The translations under genes were made by a program, and so were the position numbers. Under the pieces are notes generated by a model. It saw nothing but the letters and a program-made list of their open reading frames with translations. It was not told the origin of the DNA and made no database searches. 64,000 nucleotides of DNA from Dermatemys mawii (Eukaryota > Chordata > Testudines > Dermatemydidae): assembly GCA_007922305.1 (NCBI GenBank), contig ML677386.1:7101802-7165801 (forward strand), given 5' to 3'. Positions 10,654-23,700 of the stretch are shown here, one piece after another (positions within the stretch are counted from its first letter, which is position 1; each line of letters opens with the position of its first letter).

Positions 10654-13042
10654 GTAAAGTGAATGGTTACCATATAACCAGCTCTTCCAACTCACACTTG
10701 TGTCAGTTTATCTCTTCATCTTTAGCTCAAGCATAGTTGATTACGTTAATAGTACTATATTACAGTATTTTTTATTACTCCAGTTGACTTGTGTGATCCT
10801 GTCTGAGAAAATACTGTTTCCTAAATTATACATCTTAATTTTTTAATGCCTCTCGCAAAAGATCTTTGTGCACCCTAACAGAAAATAACTAAAAATGTAA
10901 TCCTAGGATTTTCCCCTTATACCTGGCTGTTTGTAAATTGTGGCTTTTCTTTTTGTGTTTTTTTTCATGTCATGAGTTTTGAAAAAAGGAAAAGAAAAAA
11001 CCCTCTCTGCTAACAGAGACTGTCTGTTCCTATGGCTACTCTAAGCCTCTCATCAGCTTCCATGACTTCTTCACACCACCCCTTCTCAGCTACCCCAGTT
11101 CAAAGCCCCGATGAGTGGCGATAGCAATTCTCACATGCAAATACAAATTCTTATCTGACTGTAATAAGAAGCCATGTATGTATTTCTGCTGTTATTTGAA
11201 AATATTCACTGCTTATGTACTTAAAACAATGAAAATCAAAAGAAATTTAGGACTGAATATCATATTAATTCATTGTTTCCATTTCTAAGAGATTTTTAAC
11301 ACATTCTTCATCATTTAATTCACCTTTTAAAATAGTAAACTCCCAAATATATCTTGCTTTATTAGTGCAACAAGAAAATATTGCCTTAATTTAATTTGAT
11401 TAGATTTTTGTATTTCCTGTTACTATGAACTCTTTTTTGATTAAAATATAATTAGTTTTCTCTGACTTTTTTTTTTCTCAGTAGTGGGTTTTTGTTTTTA
11501 TGTGAAAATAGGATCTTCCTAATTTTCTCTTACTCTCCTCAGCCACATGAATTAACACAAAATAAGGTTTCTGCATTTGGAAAGAGCATGTGGGAATTGT
11601 ATAAATGTGTGCCATAACCACTTTTCCCCTGTCTTCAAGTGGTTGCATTTACAGCACAGATTCTTAATGAGAAAGTACAAAGGCTTAAGTGCTTTGCTGA
11701 ATTGGGGCTGACATGATTTTGGCTGTGTTAACTATGTATCACTCTATCCTGAATACCCTTCATGCATTGCATGCTAACATCTGTAGGGAGTTTTTGGGGT
11801 TGGATTAAGGGAAGGGATAGCAAAATAATCTTTGAAGAAATTTGGGCTCCCTTCCCTCTTGATCAGGAAACACAATTTTTAAAAATATCCTGTTACAGTT
11901 TTGGTGTTAACTGCACCTTTGACGACCCCCGCCCCCCTCCGAGTCATCTTTGAGGACAGCCTCTTTAGGTTTCCAGGTCCCAGCTATTCACCTCTTTTGA
12001 GCAGAAATCTGTCTCCCCTTCCCTCCATACTGAAGGTTTAGGCTTATAGTCGTTCTGCACTTCACTATGGTTTCCTCACCAGGTCTAACTGAGGCCTGGC
12101 ACCTGTGGTTAACCTCTCTCCAGGAGCTATAACAGTATATACAGTTTATCAAAAAAACCTTCACAAAGCAAGCACGTTTATTCTTAAAGTAAAAGTATTA
12201 CAGAGAACATAAAAAGAGTTCCCATGCACATGCTAAAAGCTTATCAGAGGTCATCCATCATTTATGGGGCCCTACTAGCCCAGAGTCTAAGTCTAAGGTT
12301 TGGGGCACTTGGATAAGAGATCCTGTCCATTTGCTGGATCAGAAAGAAGCCCTGAGTCAGTATTAATCCAACTTTTTATCCAAATGTCTTTTCTTTGTCT
12401 GATGGTCTCTAGGCAGTTCAGTTTGAACCCGTATATGTTAACCTCCCCAAGTGGTGATATCTCTCTGGAGGTATTAAAACCTGAGTGATTTGTCTTAATC
12501 ACCTCCCAGTGTTTTTGGTTTTTGGAGAAGTTGTAACCTTCTCCCAATAGTTGCATACGCATACAATCCCTAACTCTCAGTGATACATAAACTTAACAGA
12601 ACATTGTGTCCCCCTGGATCTGCAATATCCATCACATCTTCCTTATAAAGAGGCTTGTGTAACTGGGCTGCTTGACCAGCATCCTAGGGAAACATATGAA
12701 CTTATTCATTGGATGACATTTCTGCTATTACCTTGCCTAATTTAATTTTTCAACTATTCATATAATAAACATTCTGCTAACACACCAGTATACATCATTC
12801 ATAAATCTGTACAGTCATTTGACAACCATACCATATATTTTCTTTCTTTGGAACTTATGGAGCACTTCTGTAGGTGGAACTCTCTCTCATACTCTCTTAC
12901 CTCTGTCACCCCAAAACCTGGTCCTCTCATTCCCACCTCCTATCTGGTTTCTAGGAGGTATCTCCCGTAAAAAGGGAGCCCCCCCTTCATTTATCATACA
13001 GACAAAAACACCATATCACTTGTGTGTGAACACAGTTCTCAG
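10654..13042. other. Intron 1 in window, mostly unassigned
   Basis: AT-rich sequence. The part 11990-12660 has a run GCACGTTTATTCTTAAAGTA that reminds me of reptile LTR elements, but no boundaries or coding remnants were found. Confidence 0.4.
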
Positions 13043-13460
13043 AACATTCAGTCCATATCTGACCTCTCAGTCCACATCCTCAAAGAAAATCTACACAACA
13101 CCTTCAAAAGACAAGCCTGGAAACTTAAATTCATAACTTTGCTAGACACTAAAAATAATGGACTCAGTAAAGACACTTGATTTAAGGCTCATTACGACAA
13201 TCTGTAGTCCTCAACCCTCCCTCTTTGTCCTACTACTGCAGAGGTGTTAACTGCCCAGGTCATCTTGAATGGTTTATTGCAACATGTATTAACTCATTAC
13301 ACTAAACAATGTGTTCCACCTTGTATTTAGCCATAACTCTAGTACCTTTCCCAAATCTGAAGAAGAGTTCCGTGTAAGCTCAAAAGTTTCTCTCTTTCAC
13401 AAACAAAATTTGGCCCAACAAAATATATTATCTGACCCACCTTGTCTCTTTAAATCAACA
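13043..13460 (+). mobile_element. PLE 3' end: GIY-YIG remnant plus tail A
   Basis: The frame 13043-13207 reads SDLSVHILKENLHN, RQAWKLKFITLLDTKNNGLS and ends HYDNL-TAG, matching the last part of the GIY-YIG endonuclease domain of PLEs (pattern R...E..FI..L.T....GL). A TGA interrupts it at 13178-13180 and the catalytic Glu position reads Lys. The 3' sequence then contains CTGAAGAAGAGTTCCGTGTA, GCCCAACAAAATATATTATC and CCACCTTGTCTC, which is the tail called A here (also at 20690 and 25784). The element is 5'-truncated. Confidence 0.6.
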
Positions 13461-15711
13461 GCACCAGTTTAGAAAGCAAAGTGCAGCACTCCTCTGTGTG
13501 TGAGCACCACTTAAATGTCTCTGAATTAAGAATAATATGTTAAAAAATAAAGATCCAAGTGATAAATCTACTCTTAAAAATCTGAAAAGGACAAATAAGA
13601 TTAAATCATGAACGGTCTTTGGGGTAGATGAAGCCATACCTTTTGAGGCTATTAAGAGATTATAAATGCTCTGATATTGGGTGTGTGATAAATGCTTGAT
13701 CAAATCAGGAGGAAATGCAAAATAAAGTGTTTCTTAGAAATGAGTATTTTGACATTTTAATAAGCTCTTAAATTCTTTGGCTGTTTGTGTGTAGCACAAT
13801 AAAAAATACAGACACCAAAAGGCAAAATACAGAGGTTTGTTGAGTAGGCTCCCTCTTTTAGAACAAAATTCTGTGAGCATTAATAAATGTTCTGTAGTTA
13901 AAAATCACCCTTTTTGTTGGTTGCACACACTAGGGTTTTCAGGTTTAGTAATTTCTCCTTGCTGCCATTTACACAAAGGTATCACCTGCTTTGAAACTAA
14001 AAATAGGGGAGGGTGAATTTGGGGTTGGTAAGATTATCATCAGATTTTAGCAGGCAATCAATAATTCACGCTTCGGTGGAGTTAATGAATGGCTCGAGTA
14101 CTTTGCAATGTTACACTGTTCTGATATCTGTTACCCAATCCTGCTTCATGCAAGGTTTGTAAGACCTTCTAAAGAAAGAGGGTTTTCAGTGGGAGAACAG
14201 GGGATTCAGCAGAAGTCTCTAATTCAAAGTCTTCCAGATTTATGATGGTGTCATTTTTATCTAGGGTGGGTGGAGTAAACATTTTATATCATCTAAGAAG
14301 AGTAAATGAAGTTACAGTAGATGGCTTCTCTCTGTGTTTCTCCTCTTCCCTGGTTCTTTCCCATTGACCTACCTGCCCTTTTTCCCCTCTTCCACTTCTC
14401 TCTGATGTGAAATAAAGCAGTATTAATTCCACAGACATACTCTTTGTTTAAAATGGATCGTGGTTGGATAAGTGTAACATCCCCCCACCCCCAAAGAAAA
14501 CCCGTAAAAGCAAGGAAATGCCAAATTATGGAATACCTCTTAACTGTACCTGAACCCCTACACAGCATGTTTGCACTGACAATGCAGATTCCATGTATTC
14601 ACAAAACACTTCCTTCTGTTTCCAGCTGATAAGGAAACACATTGTACACACCACATGATTCTCCTTCACAGTACAATTCAAAACCTTAATTACAATCTCA
14701 GCAATATTAGCAAATATTCAGCACTGACATATATGCACAGGTTAAGTGTGCAGTCTTTTTGGGGGAGAAGTAGGAGAGTAGGATCCATGCTGCAGAAAGA
14801 GCACAGAGGGTGTGGGGGAGCAGTTGCTGGTGCTAAGCCCCTAAGGCTTCCACACAGATGTCCCTTTGCCTCTGTCAGATCCCAGAGACTCGTGGATTTC
14901 AGGGAGTCAGATCGTCTGCTTCTTCCACAGGGGCAGACCCCTCCACTCCTTCCCTTATGAAAACATCTGAAGAAAACATCTAGATGAAACTCAGACTTTT
15001 CCTCTGCCTTTTGGGTTCTTCTTCTTAAGATTTTCCCCAATTTTCTTCAAAAATTTAAATTCCTCCCACAAAAAAAATTGAATCCTGCCCTTCTCTCCCC
15101 ACAAAAATAACCAAAGATTAATCTAATTTGGAAATTTACTTTGATGTAAGAAATTTTTATTCTAAATTATCGTCATTTTTGCTAACACACCCATTTTTTA
15201 ATGATCTAGTTAATTTTTTATATCTTTCTACTGATGGTCAGTAGAGCATTTGTACTGGAGATAAATCATTATAGCCATCGACTTTGCCTGGTTCAATTAG
15301 TCTTCATTTTGGGACCCTAGTTGTAGATTGATTTTGTACATTAAAGATATTTTATACCTTTTGTATGCTCTGAAGTAGCATCATTATTGAAGCACTCTTC
15401 GTATTGTGGTTACTGATAGATATCCTGTTGTTACTACTTATAAAGGTCCTAAAAGAAGAAGAAGGAGAAATGTGAAAGTTAGCTTTTGGGTAGAGTTGGG
15501 GAGAATGGAGATAATACAAAGCTACACAAATGGAGTTGTGAAATTAAGTACTCTGTTGTTTTTCTTTATCTAAATTCTTAGTTGTTGGAATGTCACTCCT
15601 TTACCACTGCCCTACTCATTTTGTGTGTATTTACATAGCGATAAAGACCAATTTGCAGAAAGATTTTTCTTCCCTACCTCAAAGCTCAGAATTTTTTTAT
15701 CTCTGTTTCAG
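13461..15711. other. Intronic sequence, unassigned
   Basis: No gene or confident repeat was recognised between the PLE end and the second exon. Confidence 0.45.
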
Positions 15712-15804
15712 GTGGACAGTCTCTCTCTGGAGGATTTGAATGCATTTGTGGCTCACACTCTGTGCCTTCAGGGGAAGTCAGCTGCTCAGCTAGCAGGTTT
15801 GCAG
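15712..15804 (+). CDS. FAM120B: FAM120B coding exon, second in window
   Basis: A long pyrimidine tract (TTTTTTTATCTCTGTTTCAG) precedes the exon and GTAAAG follows. The 93 nt (31 codons, phase 0 at both ends) read VDSLSLEDLNAFVAHTLCLQ and then GKSAAQLAGLQ. The LNAFVAHTL motif is comparable to the LDAFLAQAL block of FAM120A. Because the exon is a multiple of three, skipping it would keep the frame. Confidence 0.87.
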
Positions 15805-16021
15805 GTAAAGACATGACTGATCTGCTAACATAATGCTGATAACCAGGGTAAACAAAGTGTGGCTTTCTTTTTGAGTTTTCTTCTCTTACAGTAACTCACT
15901 GAAGGGTTGGGAATTGAACAACGGTGTAACATTTACAAGTATTTCATTTTCTGTCATTTTGTCTGGTTCGTTTGTGTTTATTAATGATATACAGTGTTAA
16001 ATGTAAAAGGGGGCATTTTCT

Positions 16022-16138
16022 AAAGATTTGAAACCAGGACTGGGCATCTGAAGATCTAGATTCTGTTCCTGGCTCTGCCACTGATTTGCCGTATGATCTT
16101 AGGCAATTGATTTAACCTCTTTTAGTTTACCCATCTTA
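16022..16138 (+). repeat. MIR/CORE-type SINE, 5' half
   Basis: GGACTGGGCATCTGAAGATC, TTCTGTTCCTGGCTCTGCCA and ATCTTAGGCAATTGATTTAA follow the order of a MIR consensus. It is cut at 16138 by the second Harbinger element. Confidence 0.65.
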
Positions 16139-16451
16139 GGCCTTGCCTACACTACAGAGTTTTTTCAACAAAAGTTATGTTGACACTCAAAAAGGAATAA
16201 AAATCAGTAATGCATGTTCACACTCACTCCCTCTGTGAGCAGGGCGCGTCCACACTTGGGGCACTAACATTGACAGTGTGAGCAGTGCACTGTGGGTACC
16301 TATCTCTCAGTCCAGCTCGACACCTTCTGTTGCTAGGTGTTGTTGGAAGGTAGAGCAGATTGCAGCACATCTTGGGACAGGGCTCAGTATCCCATAATGC
16401 ATTGCTTTCTATCGCAGCATTTCACTGACATCAACACAGGGTAGTCCTGGA

Positions 16452-16914
16452 AGGTGCATGATGCACGCATCTTCAGGAGCACCAGCTTATATACAAAGCT
16501 ACAAGCGGGGAGTTTCTTTCTAGACCAGAAGATTACAATGGGGGATGTTGAAATGCACATAGTTATCTTGGGATACTTGGTGTACCCCTTATAGCCATGG
16601 CTCATGAAACCTTACATGGGAAACCTGGACAGCTCTAAGGAGCTGTTCAACAACAAGCTGAGTAGGTGCTGAATGATAGCAGAAAATGCCTTTGGCAGAT
16701 TAAAGGCGCACCGGCGATGTTTTTATGGCAGGTTAGACCTTAGTGAGGATAATAGTCCCATGGTCATAGGCACATGTTATACATTGCATAATCTTTGTGA
16801 AGCTAAGGATGAAAAGTTTGCTCAGGATGGAGTGTTGAGGCAGACAATTTTGGCTGCTGATTTTGAGCAGCCAGATACTAGGGCTAATAAAGGGGCACCC
16901 AGAGGCAGGTAATT
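16452..16914 (+). pseudogene. Harbinger transposase C-terminal fragment, catalytically dead
   Basis: The frame starts KVHDARIFRSTSLYTKLQAG and continues through VEMHIVILG, PWLMKPYMGNLDSSKE and AFGRLKAHRRCFYGRLDLSE. The position of the second catalytic Asp (LGDPAYP in the intact family) reads LGYLVYP, so the Asp is lost; the Glu of VECAFG survives as AENAFG. In-frame stops follow VYPL and LSRC. The frame ends at TAA 16912. An AATAAA lies near 17116. Confidence 0.75.
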
Positions 16915-17239
16915 TGAATCAGGGAGGCTTTGAGGCAGCACTTTGAAAATGAGAACCAGTAACGTATATCACTGTGATTGGTCCTGCAATGTCACATTAC
17001 ATGTAGTTTTCCTAGGAAGCAATGGTGACATTTGGAGGCTTATGTTCCAGTAAGCAAATGATTAAACTGCCTGTTTTATGTATTGACAGTGCCTGCTGTC
17101 TCAATTTGTAAGAAGCAAATAAAGATGAGTTACCGTTCAAAAACTTTGCTTTTATTGCACAAGAAACCACACACACACGCTTGGTGGGAAAGGAGGTACA
17201 AGGGAAGGGCAGACTTTCAGAGCTGTATGTAGGTCCAGC

Positions 17240-18840
17240 TATCATTTTGAAAGTTGTCTGAGGGAGTGGAGTAAAAGGGAAACTGAGAAGTTCCGGAAAG
17301 CAAAAAGGACTATGTTGGCAGAATTTGGGCGGTGGGCGTGGAAAAGAGGTTTGAATGTGCTGCAGGAGACAGGCACACATTTGCTTATTAAGGACTTTAA
17401 TATCTGCATTCGCTCCTCTATTACTTTAATCATCTGTTCAGTAGCGTCCTTAACAAACTCCTGATTTTCTTTTCTGTCTTGCCTTTCCGCTTCCCTCCAC
17501 TCCTTGCATTCCCTTTTCTCTGCATTGGAGAAATGCAGTACCTCCTGGAACACGTCATCTTTGCTCCATCTTGGGCGCTTTTTCATCTGTCGGAAACTCT
17601 TTGGCTGGTATGTGTGAGGTGTTCCTGAAGGCCACATTTGCTGAAGCAGAAGGAACAGTTCACAGAAGCATGATTATTAAATTTGTGCACAGCATTGAAA
17701 CATTTCAGTAAAATACGCCTCTGGTAACATAACAATCACTTTCTCACTGATCCTTGGCAAGCACACATCTCTGCGAACACCCAAAGCATGGTGAGTGTTT
17801 GCTGGGAGGATGGGGGGCGCTCTACATGGGTAAAAGAGCACTCTGCAAGGGTTATGGTGCATCCGACTAGGGAAAAAATTCTAAAATTCTCCCACACTTT
17901 TCCACAGGCAGGGGTCATTGTAGCAGATATCTCATTGCTGAGGGTAAGCAGGGAAGCAAGGGTACATCTACTACACGCTTGTAGCTTCTGCCCTGGCCCT
18001 ATGCTACTCACTTCGGTGCTGCTTTGGTACCTGCACAAGTGATTGCTGAACGGCGCGGGAAAGTTTCTTACAATGTGGGGAGGAACAAAGCAGTTCTGCC
18101 AAAGAACCTTCAGCAGAGGATTACCGAGTACCCCCACGAAACTTTCCTAGAGCTCTCTCTGCAGGATTCCCGTGAGATTTGGTGTGCATCAACACCCTGT
18201 TCTGCCGCACTGGTTAGCTGCAAAGGGAAATGTCCAGCACCCAGAAACACAGCCAGCCTTGTACATTTCTATACCCTGAACCCACCTCTGCACTACACAA
18301 ACTGGAGCCACTTACTAGGCGTCTCCTCTCCTGCTTCTTTCTCACTGGAGAGCAACTGCTGAGACTGGCTAGACACCTCCAGAGTGGAGAACTGTTCCTG
18401 GCTGCCTGCCCCACCGGGTGACCCCACTGTGAGCTCCATATTGTCGTCTCTTCATCAATGACTTCATCCTCCAGTTAGGTCCTTTTCCTGCTGCCTCTAG
18501 GCCTGCCAAAGTATCCACGGGGCTCTTGGCGGTGGAGGTAGGGTCAGCACCAAAGACAGCATCCAGCTCTTTATAGAACTGGCAGGTCTTAGGTGCAGCA
18601 CTGGAGCGACAATTTGCTTCCCTCACCTTATGGTACGTCTACCTCAGCTTCCTTATCATCGCGCTGCACTGCAGTGTGTCCCCAGTCACAGCCCTTTTCA
18701 CACAAGCCTTGAGAAATCTACCTGTAGATATCACAATTCCTACAACTCAGACATAGCCGGGACCACACAGCCTCCTCTCTCCATATACCGAGCAGCTTCA
18801 GCAGCTCCACAGTGGTCCAAGTGGGAGAGAGTTTGCTCCG
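17240..18840 (-). pseudogene. Harbinger trihelix protein remnant
   Basis: A first block (about 18800-18369) reads ELLKLLGIWREEAVW and REANCRSSAAPKTCQFYKEL (18626-18567), the trihelix DNA-binding region, with frame breaks between them. A second block (17637-17240) reads RPRWSKDDVFQEVLHFSNAE and a charged helix RKENQEFVKDATEQMIKVIE, matching the coiled-coil exon of this protein class. A TTTATT at about 17150 is a minus-strand poly(A) signal. Confidence 0.65.
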
Positions 18841-19849
18841 ATAACCTGCCGTGGTCACCTGGGAAGATGCAGTGAGACCTCTCCACACTGAGCAAACAGG
18901 AAACGGAATTTCAAAAATTCATGTGGCTTCTAAGGGGGAGGGGCGGATGGTTGTTACCTGGCTGCAGGGCAGTGGAGTTCAAACTGGTGACCAGAGTGGT
19001 CACTAGTGGCATTGTGCGACACCTCCTGGAGGCCAATTAAAGTGATAAAATCAAGCGTGGTGTCTACACTGGCACTTTGTCGACAAAAATTTTGTGCAAA
19101 AAGCCTTATGTCTTTTGTCGGGGTGGTTTTATTTTGTCACCAAAACAGTGCATTTTTGCTGCCAAAAGTTGCGTTGCAGTGTGTACTCATCCACTGTTTT
19201 GACGTCAAGTGTTAGCCTACTTGCAGAGAATCACATTGTTTTACATTTTCCAGTTTTGTTAAAAAGACCCTAATCTGGGATCCAATACTGCAGTATCTAG
19301 GGACACAGGTGTTATGGAATCCTTTAAACACAAGTACTGTTTTTGTTATTTGTGGACAAAGCCTTTACCATAATCAGAAACATTCACAGAAGTGGTTTAC
19401 AGTATTTGTTTGACTTTATTAGTTAAAATTTGGAAGAGAGTATGAAAGTATAAACTAAATAACATTGAAAATATGTCCTGGAATGATTAATTTTTTTTAT
19501 GGAATCAGCCTGAGATGTGGAGAGTGTCTGTGGAACAATTAACCAATTTTAGATGAAGTATTGAGTCAAATTGTCTTTTATTAGCAGAGCAGTAGCAGTT
19601 CCTAAAGTTAAGATTTGCTAATATTTATAGAGATGACCTGTCAGGATCAGAGGCCTGTTATGCTAAGCACTGCAAACATATGATGTATGCATTATATAGC
19701 CTAGAATTTAGTGTTGAAATATTGGTTTGGTATCCTTTGGTAGGATGATCAGATAGGAAAAACAGTCAGTCGTATACAGTATATATTGCAAGGAACTGGG
19801 TAGTAAACTTATGGATTTTCAGGTTTCTTTCTCAGTTGGGCCACTGATT

Positions 19850-20370
19850 ACTTGTGCCATTTCTGCATCGTATCAGCCATTGCTTGTCTTCACTTTCAAG
19901 GCCCTTCATAGCCTGTCCCCACTTTGTCTATTATCTTCATTTAGTAGCGAAAGTTTGAAACCAGCCTCCAGTTGGTCAGTTGGCCTGTGATTCCAGCCTC
20001 TCTCACCCTCTTGTTAAATTTTCAAACAAGCACCTCTGTGCTCTCTCTAATGCTGTCCCTTAAGCTTGGGAAGGTACTCAGGGTGCACGGACCATCCTCT
20101 TGTTCTATGTTTGTACAGCACCTTGCACATGGTGGTATTCTGGTTCACGACTGGGGCTCATAGACCCTATAGACACAGAAATAATAAATAATAATTTTGT
20201 GCAAGTCATTCAATGTCTCCATGCCTCAGCTTCCCCATTTGCAAAATGATTGTCACAATATTTATTTAACTCACATGGGTATTGTTAAATTTAATTAATA
20301 AATGTTTGTAAAGTGCTTTGAGATCCTTGGGTAAAAGGCATATAGATGTACAAAGCATTATTAATACTTA
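19850..20370 (+). repeat. LINE-tail and SINE composite repeat
   Basis: 20095-20190 has GTTTGTACAGCACCTTGCACA and ends in AATAATAAATAATAA, a LINE-type 3' tail. 20196-20350 has GCCTCAGCTTCCCCATTTGC and AAAGTGCTTTGAGATCCTTG, a MIR/CORE-type SINE. Boundaries are approximate. Confidence 0.5.
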
Positions 20371-20409
20371 TATTTATGGCAAAAGACCTTAATGAATAAC
20401 TGAGTTTTG

Positions 20410-20500
20410 AAGAGTCTTGTAGACCTTATAGACTAACAGATGTTAGGGATCATAAGCTTTCGTGGACTAAGACCCACTTACTCAAGTGAACTGTTAAGAA
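20410..20500 (-). repeat. PLE tail B fragment
   Basis: GAGTCTTGTAGACCTTATAG, ACTAACAGATG and CATAAGCTTTCGTGGACTAA are the reverse orientation of the tail B repeat, a slightly different subfamily from 3346. Confidence 0.55.
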
Positions 20501-20689
20501 TCAAATCAATAACACTTATCAAAACCGTAACTTGGATTCACTGTGACGTTCTTTATACAAGCAAATAAATAACCTTTATTCTTTCTCATATTTTTGAGTC
20601 AACATGTATAAAAACAATTTATCAGACTTTAACCTTTGATATATTGTAATGGAGTAACATGAATTATGCCTCTTTCATATGTGAGATTC

Positions 20690-20780
20690 AAGGTGAGTGA
20701 GGTAATATCTTTTATGGGAGCAGCTTCTGCTGGTGAAGGAGACATTCATTTGAGCTACACAGAGCTCTTCTTTAGGTCTC
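20690..20780 (-). repeat. PLE tail A fragment
   Basis: AGGTGAGTGAGGTAATATCT followed by GCTGGTGAAGGAGACATT and AGAGCTCTTCTTTAGG is the reverse complement of tail A seen at 13360-13460. Confidence 0.6.
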
Positions 20781-20789
20781 TTTCATATG

Positions 20790-23700
20790 TGATAATGTAA
20801 GAACTTTAAAGCTAATTACAAAGAATTTTAAAGGTACTTGATGTTGTAACATGCCCTGTGGCACAGTCTGAGTATTTGTGTCTCTTATTTTCTAATCACT
20901 CTGGAGTTTTGGTTTTATTTAGAGGTAAACAAGGTGTGTCTTGGGTCTGCCTATTTAAGAGGATTGGATACAGATAGAATGCAAGAGGAGGAGGTATGGG
21001 AGTGGGTGGAGCCTTATTCCACATCCTGATAATCTGTTCACACACCTCTGGAATGCTTTATTACTTTGAACAGGCCAGGGCACACTTCTGAATATGCCTT
21101 CTTTTGATAACAAAGTAAATGAGCCACTTGTGTGTAGTGTGCCTTGTGTTATTTCCCATTGATCACTGGTGTATTTGAACTGGAATTCCAAAAATGCTCA
21201 CTTTGTATCCTGTCATTACTTGTCTTGTCCTAACTGCTGAAATCCAAACTTTTAAAAATTCATTTCTGCTGAGTTCATCACGGTATTGTTGTATTGTAGT
21301 GCAAACATTAAATCTGCATAACATAAGAAAGCATACATTGAGTTGAAAGCAATGTGGCTCTTAGCAGAAATAAAATATTTACTCCCATGTAGAAATCCTG
21401 TTACATATAGTAATTTTGATGTGCTCTGAAGCCTAATATTAACTATCACAGTCATTCAATAAAAACATAAAGCAAATAAAGCATGAACATAAAGTTTTGA
21501 CTTTTTTATGTTTATGGGGATGCTTAGAAGTACTTTCATGTACTTTTGTAAATTGCTCTCATTACTTCTGTTTGAATTAGATGTTACTTTGTGTGAGCAG
21601 TTTAATCTTTTGGGACAAATACTGCTCTTGGATCTTGTACATCGCTCCCATTGTTGTCAGGACAGAGGGAAGAACTTTTTTTTGTGACTAATCACATGTA
21701 TTTAATTTATTAAAATCATTTACCTGGGGTTTAGTTTACGAGCAACTTGTATCCTCTGGACTGAACAAAATCATTTGGCCCAATTCTGAAGGCTGAGCAA
21801 GAGTCTCAGTCCATTATTTTTAGTAGAAGAAAACCCTTTGTTAAGCACAGAAGTAAGTAAGCAAGCAACATCTTTGATGTGGTAAATATATGTTCTTAAC
21901 TCCCACCCTGAATTTGCTTATTATGCTAATTGGTCATTTATATTTAATTAGAGTAATAATTCTATAAGTTTATGTAACATATCCAGGGTTTAAATAAAAT
22001 AAGTTAAATCCTGTCAAAATATAGTTTGTCTGAAGTTGAGAGAAACTGTGGATAAGGAACTTACGCACACATTAAATTGTTACTTTCTTAGAACTAATGG
22101 AGTGTTTATAAGTGCTGATTTGATTATTTTTCGTGATTGATGGCTTCAAAATACTGAAAAGTGCACTTCATATGCAGGATTTTTTGATTCATTCTTTTCC
22201 GTAAGATTGTTCCAGCTTCCCCTTTTCCCCCTATATGGTATATAAACATTGTGTTTTGTGCAGGCCTCCCATGGAGCTGTACATAAGGTCAGAATTAAGA
22301 TTTTGGACCCCAGGTTGCCTATTTCCATTTTTTCTGTTTTAATCTGGTGTGTGGTTTTGGCAAAGAGCCCAGAGAGCCAACATTTCAAGTTTGCAGGCAT
22401 TGTAGAGAAAGAGAGGCACCAGTAGTCATGTTTGCAGTGTCCTTTCTAACACTGTGCCATTCACAGTTGTGTAGCAGTAAGTGCAGCCATGATTTATCTT
22501 TCACACAACGTATGTAGAATACTGTCCAAACAATGGTGGCTGTAATAAGTTGTAAAAAGGGGCACCCTGTAAAACTGTCCCTTCAAGCTGAAAGGCAGTT
22601 CTTGTAAAATTTCTATAAAGTATAGGAGGGGAAAGATTCACAATGGAGCTTCCTAAAGTTGAGGTTAAAAATCAGTAGAGGAAATCTGGTACTATATTCA
22701 AAATAAATATACTTGGGCTGACATTTGAGTCCTATGCAGTGTTCACAGTGTGTTTTAAAGTGAACTGCAGGCAAGCAAGTGTGAATCAGATTTGGCAGAC
22801 TCTCAGCACTCTCTTCTGTTTTTTTTCTCACTTTTAGAGCAAGTTTGTTTTAGTACAGTGTGTCTGACTTCTTGCAGAAATATACAACAATTGGGATGAG
22901 TTTAAGTTTAATAACAGGAGCAGATGGCATGTGTAGAAATACACAGTACTTATAGTTGCTCCATTTCCAGCATTTATATTTTTCAAAGCTTTATAACTGT
23001 TAAAAAAAAAAAAAAAAAAAAAAAAGTCCCATCAAATTATCTGCTTTGGAACAATATACCTTTTTTGATCAATGTTAAAATGATCATTTTGGCTATTTAG
23101 AATGTACAAGAAAGAAAAATACTGAAATGTACTTGTTTGAATATACTTTTGTTTTGAGTGCTCTTATGAAAAACAATTACATATTGACATGAAATAATTC
23201 AGTTTGGTCCAGTTATTTTAGAATACTATGCTAAAAAATTTTAAAAAATTAATACAAGAAATGGTATTATAAATCTGCTTTCTGCTCAACTTTATAGGTA
23301 TTCAGATAAACTATTTTTAGTAAATAATTAATTGCTTTATCACCTCTTGGAAGAGAATATTTTCTTACCATGTAAGAAAATGTAATCGCAACAACAGTTG
23401 CAATTTACCTGAGTGTTCCCAGAATTCTGTGCAATACAGAACTATGGATGCTGTAAATGAATTTGTGTACTTTTGATAAGTTGGTAATACCATAAAATCA
23501 ACATAAAACAGGGCATTTTTTCTATGAATATATTTCTGGCACATGCCTTGTTGATCCCACCAATATCCACATAAACCAAGTGATATGTAACAGCTTGTAG
23601 TGTGTGTGTTTGTAGATGGGAAAAGTGGCCTGAGTTAGGAGATTGGCTTCAAATATCTGGCAAGGCAAAATACCCGAGAGTACAGAATAGTCTCCTTTTG

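Larger units (their letters stand above)
16139..19214. mobile_element. Second Harbinger element, decayed, inverted relative to the first
   Basis: The left end GGCCTTGCCTACACTACAGA follows a TTA (16136-16138). The right boundary is less sure; a TTA occurs at 19212-19214 but the terminal repeat there is poor. Subterminal sequences contain GTTGACA/TTTGTCGACAAAA motifs rather than the GCGCTATA of the first element, so it is a different family. Transposase fragments lie on plus (16452-16914) and trihelix exons on minus (18840-17240), opposite to the first copy. Confidence 0.65.

Noticed and set aside
11990..12660. Possible decayed LTR (run GCACGTTTATTCTTAAAG).
   Set aside because: No boundaries, duplication or coding remnants could be found; the resemblance is only an impression.
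15712..15804. Could the exons belong to FAM120A or FAM120C instead of FAM120B?
   Set aside because: The signature exon (NSACGFP, MPWKMFDGKLF) and the ICKAC exon fit FAM120B; FAM120A has a different block there. FAM120C is less well excluded, so a little doubt stays.
23002..23025. A24 tract as the tail of a retrotransposed copy.
   Set aside because: No recognisable retro-copy precedes it; treated as simple sequence.
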